This document shows, piece by piece, positions 26,490 to 35,700 of a DNA stretch of 64,000 nucleotides. Each line of letters starts with the position of its first letter. The stretch's first letter is position 1. Position numbers and translations under genes: made by a program. Below the pieces are notes generated by a model. That model saw only the letters and a list, made by a program, of their open reading frames with translations. It made no database searches and was not told the DNA's origin. The DNA comes from Saprospirales bacterium (GTDB lineage Bacteria; Bacteroidota; Bacteroidia; Chitinophagales; Saprospiraceae), in the NCBI GenBank assembly GCA_002698985.1, contig PAAY01000064.1, forward strand, positions 1 through 64,000. The letters run 5' to 3'.

Positions 26490-27980
26490 TCAAAGCTGAA
26501 AAGCCAGCCCCACGTTCAAGGACCAGGAAAAGATATTGGTCTTCAGCTTCTTGTTGTCGAAGATGGGTGTGAGGTTGGTGCGGAAGGTGGGCAACAGAGT
26601 CAGGTTGATGCGGTCATTCAGGTTTAACTGTGCCCCGCTGGAAAGCTGCATGTCAAGCGTAAAATCTTTGAGTCTGCGCGTCAGTTTGTCACTCGTTATC
26701 CGGAATGAGCGGGCCTGCATCCTGGGGTGCACCCCCCTTGCTCTTTGCAGGCTGAATTCTCCATCAATGATCCAGTTACCAATCAGGCCTGCCCGGCTGA
26801 TCCATTGCACAGGGCCCCGGCCGCTGCGGTATTCCAGCAGGAGCGGAACGCCCAATTGCCGGATGTTCGTTCCGGCGGTGATCTCAACGGGAAAGAGCCT
26901 GCCCTCGCTTAGGTCGGGGTTGTTGGCAGCCCCGTCATCGGCCACTCGGATCTCGATGCTGGCATCGCCAAATGAAGTGGGCACATCGGTGGTGTAGGTG
27001 TTGATGCGGTTGCCAAACATATCGGTTTGGGAATTCTGAAGGGTATAGCGAAGGGCCATCAGGTGGGTGGACTCCTGCGAATAGCTGAAGTAGTCCAAGC
27101 CGGTCAGCAATCGCAGTTTGTCACTGAACTGTACACCGGTCAGCACACTTGCCGTCCATGAAAAGCCAGCCGTCTCGGTTCGTTCAAATTTGGTGTCGAT
27201 GTCTTTGCCTTTGTAGGTCAGCAGACGGTCGGAAAGCACCGGCGAGAAAGAGAACTCCAGCGGCAGCATCCTGGCCTTTGAGACATGCCGGCTGCCATCG
27301 GGTTCGAGGTCGAAATTGACGGACAGGTCCGGATGGTCAACTTCGAGAAAGTTCCAAAGATCGGGAATGAGTACGGAGGTGGCAATGGCTTGCCTTGATT
27401 CATTTATCCCGGATTTCACAACACCCTCAGGTGTCTCAGTTTTTCCTTCTTCAGCAACTGCATTTGTTTGTCCTTCGGCAAAATTGGAAGGCGCTGTAAG
27501 GTCCTCATAGCCAACCGGGGGGCTAATCCCTTTGTCTGAGGCAATGACCTGACTGGATCTATCAGCCGTCCCCATATTGGCGGCTCCCCCTTCGGCAAAA
27601 GCCTTCTCCGATTCCGCACTTCCTGTTTCCACATCTGCTTCTGCTAATCCGGCACCCTCATCAGCGGCTGATTGCACCGGCTTGTTGGCTGCGATGATCT
27701 CCCTGATCTCCTGCCGTTGCTGGGCCACGGTTTTTTCCAGTTGCTCAACCTGCCGTTGCGAAGCGAACCAAAGGCCTGCAAAGAGAAGTGCCAGCAGGGC
27801 CAGCAGCGCTATCAGCAACACCCGCCACCAGACCACAGGCTGCCTGCGGTCAGCAATTTCGGACTCGATGCCTGCCCAAACCCGGTCAGAAGGCACATCC
27901 CAGCCATCAGGCGATGCGCCTGCATCCTGACCGGAGAGCCTGGCCTTGAAAAACTGATCGAGTTTGTCTTTTTCTTCCAT
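26490..27980 (-). CDS. Membrane-anchored protein paired with ECF sigma factor
   Basis: Hypothetical protein of 496 residues, using the ATG at 27980 rather than the TTG two codons upstream. The N-terminal 50 residues are cytoplasmic (MEEKDKLDQFFKARLSG, then WDVPSDRVWAGIESEI). A membrane helix (VVWWRVLLIALLALLALLFAGLWF) is followed by a coiled coil (QLEKTVAQQRQEIREII), a low-complexity linker, and a region of about 280 residues rich in beta-strands, like an outer-membrane porin fold. The start is 10 bases downstream of the sigma gene stop, so they form an operon. By position and layout it could be an anti-sigma factor with a periplasmic sensor, but no zinc-binding anti-sigma motif is visible. 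Function is inferred only. Confidence 0.72.
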   Translation of the reverse strand: MEEKDKLDQFFKARLSGQDAGASPDGWDVPSDRVWAGIESEIADRRQPVVWWRVLLIALLALLALLFAGLWFASQRQVEQLEKTVAQQRQEIREIIAANKPVQSAADEGAGLAEADVETGSAESEKAFAEGGAANMGTADRSSQVIASDKGISPPVGYEDLTAPSNFAEGQTNAVAEEGKTETPEGVVKSGINESRQAIATSVLIPDLWNFLEVDHPDLSVNFDLEPDGSRHVSKARMLPLEFSFSPVLSDRLLTYKGKDIDTKFERTETAGFSWTASVLTGVQFSDKLRLLTGLDYFSYSQESTHLMALRYTLQNSQTDMFGNRINTYTTDVPTSFGDASIEIRVADDGAANNPDLSEGRLFPVEITAGTNIRQLGVPLLLEYRSGRGPVQWISRAGLIGNWIIDGEFSLQRARGVHPRMQARSFRITSDKLTRRLKDFTLDMQLSSGAQLNLNDRINLTLLPTFRTNLTPIFDNKKLKTNIFSWSLNVGLAFQL

Positions 27981-27989
27981 TTGCAAGGT

Positions 27990-28568
27990 TTAGATGCCTT
28001 TTGTCTTTTGATTCTCGAGGGCTTGCTTCTCTGATGCCATGATGCTTTCAATCATGGTCTTCAGGGTTTTGCGGGCCTTGAAAAGTTGCGACTTCGAGGT
28101 GCCCTCGTCAATGCCCAACATCTCTGCAATCTCTTTGTGCGAATACCCTTCCACCGCATATAGGTTGAACACGGCCCGGTAACCGGCGGGCAACTGTTGC
28201 AGCAGCTTTGTGAGCGCCCGGGCATTCAGGTCGGCCAGCACATCGCCGCCCGTGTCCAGCTCAGCAGCATTTTCGAGGCTTTCAACCGGAAACAGGCGCT
28301 TCTGCCTGCGCACGTGCATGAGGGCTGCATTCAGTATCACCCTCCGTATCCACCCGCCGAGGGCACCTTCAAAACGGTAGTTTTTCAGATCGTTGAAAAC
28401 TTTCACAAAACCGTCCTGTAGGATGTCTTCGGCCTCCGGCCAATCCCGGGCATAGCGCAAACACAACCTGAACATGGGCACCTTGTACTGTTCGTACAAG
28501 CTCCGCTGTGCGGAAGAGTCGCCTTTGAGGCACTTTCTGACGAGATCATGTTCATCGTTGCGGCTCAA
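27990..28568 (-). CDS. ECF-type RNA polymerase sigma factor
   Basis: Group 4 sigma-70 factor of 192 residues. Region 2 is at about 22-90 with the DWPEAEDILQDGFVKVFNDL segment. Region 4 is at about 125-175 with LPAGYRAVFNLYAVEGYSHKEIAEMLGIDEGTSKSQLFKARKTL, a classic helix-turn-helix. The only in-frame start that keeps region 2 complete is TTG at 28568 (LSRNDEHDL), since no upstream ATG or GTG exists in frame, so low translation efficiency is likely. It heads a minus-strand group with a membrane partner and two penicillin-recognising enzymes, suggesting an envelope-stress regulon. Confidence 0.92.
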   Translation of the reverse strand: MSRNDEHDLVRKCLKGDSSAQRSLYEQYKVPMFRLCLRYARDWPEAEDILQDGFVKVFNDLKNYRFEGALGGWIRRVILNAALMHVRRQKRLFPVESLENAAELDTGGDVLADLNARALTKLLQQLPAGYRAVFNLYAVEGYSHKEIAEMLGIDEGTSKSQLFKARKTLKTMIESIMASEKQALENQKTKGI

Positions 28569-28868
28569 TACCCAAAGTTTGATCGGTGTGTCATTGGCTT
28601 TGGTGCAAGTTAGCGCAAAAAGGTTGCCCGAAGGGCGAAGGAAGGGAGGAGGAACTGAAGCCCCGAAAGCTTTCGGGGGAGGAACTGACGCTGGCAGAGG
28701 TTTGGAACCCTGTCAGCGTTCCTGGTTTATTGAACCCGCCCTTTTTGCAGTGGACTCAGGAATCGAGCATACCTGGCTGAATAGACAAGAAGTGATGGGA
28801 ACAATTGTTCTGTCTTCTGTCAGGCTCTTTTTAGAGGAATTGGTACCTTTAGGTGAAACTATGAACCA
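28569..28868. other. Intergenic region with palindromes, AT-rich module boundary
   Basis: No convincing gene. It contains a perfect 18-base palindrome (CCCCGAAAGCTTTCGGGG) at 28661-28678. An imperfect inverted repeat (ACGCTGGCAGAGGTT with a near-complement) follows at 28688-28719. Base composition shifts from GC-rich to AT-rich towards its right end, where the next two genes begin. The structures may be a degraded short repeat element. Confidence 0.55.
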
Positions 28869-29357
28869 ATGAAAGCAATGTTTGATCGCAGAGGGTATTT
28901 AACTCCTCCTCGCCCAATCGATTGTACACTGGAATTTATCGAAGACAACTTTGTTGATGGAATCCCAGATCTAGCCCATAGAAGAAATTTATTCAATGGC
29001 TATTTATCATTTCTGGACAATCTTGAGAAGGCGGTAAATGCACCATTTGAGCAATGGGTAAACGGAAGTTTTATCAGCAAGAAATTAGTGCCCAGAGATA
29101 TTGATGTGGTCACTTTTATTGATTACAAAATCGTGAGCGCAAATCCGAATATATTTAAAAATCTATCGGGTGAATCTGCTCTTTTGAACTACACCGTAGA
29201 CTCAAACATTGTCAAAGTTTACCCCGAAAACCACAAACATCATATTTTCACAAAGTCTGACAGATTATATTGGTACCATCTTTTCACACATACTGCAAGA
29301 GACAGCAGAGGGAAAAGGCACCAGAAAGGATTTATCAAGATTATTTTTCAACCATGA
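28869..29357 (+). CDS. Nucleotidyltransferase-fold protein (DUF6932-like)
   Basis: Protein of 162 residues that I tentatively place with DUF6932. The core motif of the nucleotidyltransferase superfamily is visible at about 58-71: NGSFISKKLVPRDIDVVTF, i.e. GS followed by DxD, which would bind metal and nucleotide. The N-terminal half is helical (LAHRRNLFNGYLSFLDNLEKAV) and the C-terminus is basic (ARDSRGKRHQKGF). Codons are much richer in A and T than in neighbouring genes, suggesting acquisition. The downstream gene overlaps it by four bases (ATGA), so the two are translated as a pair. Similar folds occur in MNT-type toxin-antitoxin and abortive infection proteins, but no HEPN partner is seen. 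Activity and target are unknown. Confidence 0.72.
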   Translation: MKAMFDRRGYLTPPRPIDCTLEFIEDNFVDGIPDLAHRRNLFNGYLSFLDNLEKAVNAPFEQWVNGSFISKKLVPRDIDVVTFIDYKIVSANPNIFKNLSGESALLNYTVDSNIVKVYPENHKHHIFTKSDRLYWYHLFTHTARDSRGKRHQKGFIKIIFQP

Positions 29358-29656
29358 CCAGGACTCAGACCATAATAATTGAAGACCTTGTTGAACAGAT
29401 CCTGAACACGCAGGAAATGGTCAAGCTTCATCAGGACCACGATGATGAATTCATGGTCGAACAGTATATCTACAGGAGAAACTCTTTTGTCAAGAAGCTT
29501 TTGATCGAACTATTGAAAGTTGAGGAACAGAACCAAAACATAATTCAGGCTATCAAGACATGTGTTAGAATACTTGAAAAGAGCACTCCCGTGCAAAAAG
29601 GGAAAGGCGCCCGCAGTGGTTTAAAAAATCTGGCTTCTTTGGAATCAATAGCCTGA
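29354..29656 (+). CDS. Small helical partner of the nucleotidyltransferase-fold protein
   Basis: Protein of 100 residues, starting at the ATG overlapping the upstream stop (MTRTQTIIIEDLVEQIL). The longer listed frame from 29270 has no better support. It is almost entirely alpha-helical, with heptad-like hydrophobic spacing in VKKLLIELLKVEEQNQNIIQAIKTCVRIL, then a basic, glycine-rich tail (KGKGARSGLKNL). I do not recognise a family. The tight overlap and shared AT-rich composition argue that it works with the upstream protein, for example as a binding partner or inhibitor. Confidence 0.7.
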   Translation: MTRTQTIIIEDLVEQILNTQEMVKLHQDHDDEFMVEQYIYRRNSFVKKLLIELLKVEEQNQNIIQAIKTCVRILEKSTPVQKGKGARSGLKNLASLESIA

Positions 29657-29674
29657 CCCATTCTTCGGTAAACG

Positions 29675-29713
29675 AAAAAATGGCAGCCAAAACGAATCTG
29701 GCTGCCATTTTTC
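29675..29713. terminator. Bidirectional terminator
   Basis: The stem ATGGCAGCCA / TGGCTGCCAT is flanked by an A-run on the left and a T-run on the right, so it can act on both strands. It serves the AT-rich gene pair from the left and sprA from the right. Confidence 0.88.
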
Positions 29714-29734
29714 ATTGAGGGATTGCTATCCTCA

Positions 29735-32700
29735 TCAATTCAGCGAGAACCTCACCGTCACACCGCTTCGGATGTTGGTGGTGGGATAACCTTGAGAGGT
29801 TTTCGGTTCATTGCGACGATAATCAAAGAAGAAGCGCATGCTGAGCTGTTTGTTGAGCTGGTAGGTCACCTGCGGCAGAATGCTCAGGGTGCGGTTACCG
29901 CGTGAGGGCTCCACAAGGTCGGTGTCAAGCTCGTAAATGCTGGTGATGTCATCGCGCAGCGAGAAATCGAAAGTGATGTCGAGGTCACCTGCCTCTCCCT
30001 GGCCGCGGGAGGCACCGGGGCGGGATGGTTGAGAAGGCTGGTTGTTGTTCGCACCTGGACGACGGCGTTTTTTCTTGGAAGAAAGGAATCCGAAATCCAC
30101 TTCCTTCAGCTTGTAGCCGAATCCGATGGTCAGTTCAGAGCCTTTGGTTTCGTGGAGGCGGTTGTCCACAAAGCCCATGTTCAGTGTACGGCTCTTTTTG
30201 TAATCCACCTTGAAGGACATGTCATTTTTCAGGCGCATATCCACACCCAACAGCGGGCTGAACTGCTCCTGGATCATGATGTTCGGAACCTCGAAACGGG
30301 TGTAAAAATCCAGTTTCGTCTGGTCCTGTTTGGTGGGGTCGTTGAAGTCGTACTGTAGGTTGCTCTGGAAAGAGTTCACCGTCAGGGTTCCCTTGTAGCC
30401 GTGGCTGAGGCTGAAGCTGGAGAAGATCTCGGAAAAGAAAGGCAGCTTCGACAGCCCGTTGTAAGTAAGGCGCCAGTTGGGCTTGGGCAGGGTCTTGATC
30501 AACACGTCGTTGATGAAGTCCGTACTCACATCCATGGTGGCAGCATCCTGTCCGGTGTAGGCAGCCAGGAAGGACGGCACCAGCACGTTTTGCTGGTAGC
30601 GGCCGTAGCCCTTCGGATAACCCAGCGATGCATCTTCGTCGTTGTCATGAACGCCCGTTCCAATGCGCTTGGCCACGACGACCCTGTTGTTCTCAAACTG
30701 GTGGAACAAGCCTACCAGGTCGTCATCGAACAAGGTTTTCAGGGCTGAATATGAAACCGTGAAGGATCCGAAATCGCTCGGAATCAGGTGTTCAAACTCT
30801 TCCTGGAAGCGCTCGTCGGGGTTGCCGAGTATTTTGTTGCGACGGAAAAACTCACTGTGGTTCTCCTGCTTGCTGCGGCTGGCCTCCACATCCACCCGGA
30901 AGTCGCTGAAGGGCTCCAGGGTCAGTTTACCATCCATTTGTTGCTTGTAGTTCTGGGTCACCGGTGCATTCAGCAGCTGGTCACCTGTGATCCACTGCCA
31001 GTTCTTGTAGAGCCAGTCATTGGGGCCGTAGTAGTCATTCAGGTCGATGTTGGGCTGCAAGCCGGCCACGAATCCCCATCCCGGAGAATCGAAACCGTTC
31101 ATTCCAAGTAGATCGGTATTGGGCAGATAGCCCGGCACCACGGTGGCAAAGTCTTCCTGGTAGTTGAGGCGAACCCTGCGCACCAGCATCAGCGGGCGGA
31201 TGAGGGCTTTTTCAATGGAACTTGGTCCGGTTTGCTTTTGCCGTTGGTTGTTGCGGCCCTGCGTATTGGGCCGGCGGCGGTCAGATTCTTCCTGAGCTCC
31301 CTGGCGGCTGCGGCTGCGGGTTTGTACCCGTCCGCGACGCTTGGTGTTGATACTCTTAAGGTAGTCGGAATAATTGTAGAGTTTTTCAAAATCGAAATCC
31401 CCGTTGATTTGGCGGTTCTGACCATTGCGGATGATGTTGCCGAGGCTGCGGGCACTGGGTGCCTGGCTGGCAGCATCCCAGCCGTAATTGGCCCGGTAGC
31501 TGGCCTTCACATTCACCCAGTCGAGGAATGGGAAGTTCTTCAGCGGTACATTGTAGGTCAGATTGATGTTGTGCTGGTAGCTCTTTGTACGGCCAAAATC
31601 CCGGATGCTTTGCCACACTGAATCCCGGCGGTATTGCCCGATGTCAGAAATGTACATGGGATCGGTGCTAGGCAGCATGGAGCGTTGCAGCATCAGGGTT
31701 TCGTCGGGTTCGTCGATCACTCCCCGGTTGTCGGCGTTGAACTGGAACTTCAGGTTCTTCGTCAAATCCCAGTTCAGGTCGTAATTCCGGTTCCAGAGGA
31801 ATTGCTTGTTGTAATAGGTATTGAACAGCGGATTGGTGCCGGCAAAGCGGTACTTGGTGGTATTGAAACGGCGATCGAGGTCCGTGCTGAAGCTGAAGGA
31901 ATTGGGCAGCGGATTGAAGTTGATCTCACGGATAAACTTCAGGGCCTTATTGTCGCTGCCTATCACTTCCTTGAACGGTTCGATGTAACCAGCCCGTCGG
32001 CTGTAGGTGTAATCGATGGCCCCTCTCCGGCGGGTCAGCACATCGCTCTCGATGATGGGGTCCCGGCGGGTGGTCTCGTCAAAGGCGTAGGTGAAGCTGA
32101 AGTTGGCAATGTCCCAAGGCATGGGCTTCTTATCCGGCCTCGTTCGCTCCTTCCGCACATTGGTAAAGTTGTAACTCTTGATCTCGGTCACCGTCTGTGC
32201 CTGCTCCTTTATCTGGTCCTTTTCTTCCTGTGTGTCGGCTGCCGCCAACTTTTCTTTCAGCTCGATGTCCAGGTCGTAGGGGTCGAATTGCGGATTGCGG
32301 GTTTCTTTGGAATACTGAAAGTAAAATGGTAGACGAATGCCCGTGTTGCCCGGAATGAACTTGGACAGTTCCAGGCTGGTAGCAATGTCGTACTGGGTGA
32401 TCTCCTCCCGGCTCCGCTCGGCCAGTTGCTGGTCCAGCGCACCATAACCAATGCTGGAATACTTGGTGGAGAAGGTGAAGGTTCCCAGGTCGGCCATTTG
32501 CAGGTCAATGCGGGCCGTGGCAGCCACCCCACCCCGCTCGTCGAGGCCGAAAACGCGCAGCTCGTTCACCCAAACTTCCACGCTCTTCTTGTCGGCGGGG
32601 TCACAACCGGAGCCCTGTATGGGATTCCGCACACCCACCATGATAGACTTCACCAGACCCAGGTTCGGGTTACCCTTGATACTCACCCTGGCATCGGGCC

Positions 32701-35700
32701 GGTCGGGGTCGTTTTCAATGTAAAGGTCGCCTACGGCAACACCGCTGCCGTTCCGGTTGATCTTGATTTGCTTCAGCAACTCGAAGTTGATGTTGAAATC
32801 GTTTTCAGCCGGCCAAACCACCCGCGGGTATTCGGGCGCATTGTAAGGCACCGTAAAGTCGTTGGAGATCTTCAGCGGAATCTCGTATTCGTAAAAGTTG
32901 TTCTTGAAGTCGGAACCGATGCGGATAAACACGCTCAATTCACCATCCTGGATGTCCTCCAGTCCACTGCCGCAGTCGTTGGGCTCGGCATGAACGAACA
33001 TCTTCAGCTTTGATAAGACACGCAGGTCCAGGTTCAGGTTTTTGAAAATACCGCGGGCGTCGCCGTCTTCCAGGTCGCAAATTTCTATGGCCAGCGCTTG
33101 CTCGTTTTGCAGGGCATTGATGTTGACACCCAGGGCCTGCTCACGGCTGATGCCCGGCGGCAGGGCGTAACCAAATGGCTGGCGCTGGCTGTTCTCCTCG
33201 ATGTTGACGGCATTCACCTCAAATTGTGTCTGGTCGAAATCGCTGGGATCAACACCCAGGCAGGTTTCACCGAGGGGCTGCTGGTAGCGGCGCCACTGGT
33301 TGCGCACCAGCTCCAGCGTTGCGAAGCGAAAGTTCACCTTTTTGCGGAAGCCCTTGAAATACATCCGCATGAAGCGAATGGAACGGAAGTCCTGAATACC
33401 ACCCACTTTCTTGAAGTTCGGGTCGGTTTCCAACAAATTCAGCGGAACCCGGAAGCGGTACCAGATGCGCCGGTCGTCTTCAGAAACGATTGACTCGGTA
33501 ATGAATGGGTTGCCCTCCGTCTCGATTCCACGGTCACCGTCGTATTTGATGGGGATGCGGTATTGGAAATAGCTTTCGGTTTCATTCAGGGTCCTGTCGC
33601 CGTCCAGGTCTTCGGCATCCGGCAACTGCGTGGACGACATCACGAAGGTGCTACCGGTGTTCTCGGGGGTGTTGCCCTCCGTTCCGAAAAAGCGGCTGTA
33701 GCGCTCCAGCACCGGCGTATCGTCGGGGAAATCACGGTAGTGAACAAAGTTGTCATTGGAGGGGTCGGCTTCTATCTGTGCGTAAACCGCCGGCGACACC
33801 CCGCCCTGCACGGCCGCCAGGTAATTGGCAAATTTTTGTCGCTCCCCATCGTCATTCAATCCGTCGAGGCCCACGTCCTGTGCCCGGCGGTTCTCAACAT
33901 CGATGTCGAAGGCGTTGGTGATCTGCTGCGACAGCGGCACCCGCCCCCACTGGGTTTCCGTGGTGCGGCGCCCTTGTGTATTCGGGCCCGGCAAACCGTT
34001 TTCGAAGAACTTCCGGCTGTCCGGCATGATGTCCTCCGACACGTTTCCGAGGTTGAAATAAATGTACCCGTCCATGCCTCCGTCGGCGGCTTCGGGGTTA
34101 CCGCCGATGGCACCGGTGGTGTCCAGGTAGGGGCTCATCATCCAGAACTCGATGAACTCGATGTTGGCCGCCTGAAAGTCGTTGGTGTTGAGGGCTCGCA
34201 TGATACCTGCCCAGCGGGTCTCCGGTGCCAGCAGGCTACCGTCGGAATCCAAGCCGGCAGAATAGGGCGTACCACCCGGCACATCAAAGTTGTACGAACC
34301 GCGCCGTGCCGGATCGTAGTTGATGTCGAATATCTGTGCATAGGTATCACCAAACTGCTGGGTGGGCGTGAAGTTGGGGAAGATCTCCTGCTGGCGGATG
34401 GGCAAGGTGTAAGGATTGCCCTGGTCAACGCCCTGGTTCCGCAAACTCGGGTCTATCCGGAACCAGCTCACATAAGCCCGGTTGACGCCCGGATAGGTTG
34501 TATCGGTGCGCTCCGCTTCGGGAAACATCGGATTGTTGTTGTTCTCGTCGTTGCGCGGCACACTGGCCAGCACCCAACCGTTGTTGCCGATGAAGGGACT
34601 GCGCAAGTCTATGCTGGAAACACTGCCTTCAAAGTCATCGAGGTACACCACCCCACCTTTGTCTTTGTCGTCGGCCGTGTCTTCGTTAATGGCTTTGGAG
34701 TGGCCGGGTTTCAGTGCGGCCGTTTCGGCAGAAAAGGTGATGGTTGATTTTTCCTTCGTAGAATACAGCGGCAGCTTGTCCACCAGCCTGGTGAGCCAGG
34801 GGGCTTCATTGCTGTAATTCACGTCGAGTCCGAAAATCCGGTTGTTGATGGGGTCGTCGCCGATGTTCACCTTTTGGGTGTAAGGGCGCTCGAAGAGGTG
34901 CAGGTAAGTGGCCCCCAGGGTCACGTGCTTGTTGAGGGTGTAATCAGCCCGCAAACCGAGCATGGTTTTCGTCTGAAAACCGAACAGGGTGTTGTCTTCA
35001 AAAGACACCTTGATGGGCACCCCGGCATTCAGGATGGCATCGTTGAGGATCTTCACCCGGCCGATGTTGTAATCCACTTCGTAATCCACACCTTCGCGCA
35101 AAATCTGCCCGCCGGCACTTACGGAAACGGAGCCGGGTGGAATGTTGAAGGCTCCGAGCGAAATTTCCGACGAAACAGAACTCTTGTAACTACCCTCGAT
35201 GGTGAAGCGGTTGAACTCGGCAAACTCCCTCGCCACAAACTGGGTATTGTCGTAGAGCTGGGAGTACACGAATTTGGCGGAGTCAGCAGGGTTGTCGAAT
35301 TGCTCTGCCAGGGCGCTGCCAAAAGGCTCCAGCTTCGGGAAGATGATTCGGCCGTTGCGGGTGTTGATGGTGACCCCTTCTACGAAGTCGAACACCCCAT
35401 CGGGTTGGGGATCGTTCTGTACGTTCAGCCGGTCCAGGTTGAACACCCGCAGCAGCGGTATGCCCGCCAGGTTGGTTTCCGGAAGGAAGCGCTTCTTGCC
35501 CTCGCCGGGGTCTTCGTAATAAATGTCCAATTTGAAATCCTCCCTCGACACGTTGAAAGCGCCGATGGAGTACACGTTTTTCATCATCAGGTCCCAGGTC
35601 GGCAGGTCTACCGGCTGGGTGGTACCCTTCAGCATTTTCACGAAGAGCACGTTCTGGGTGGTGGTGTCGGTGTTTTGCGGGATGTCTTCGGCAATTTCAC

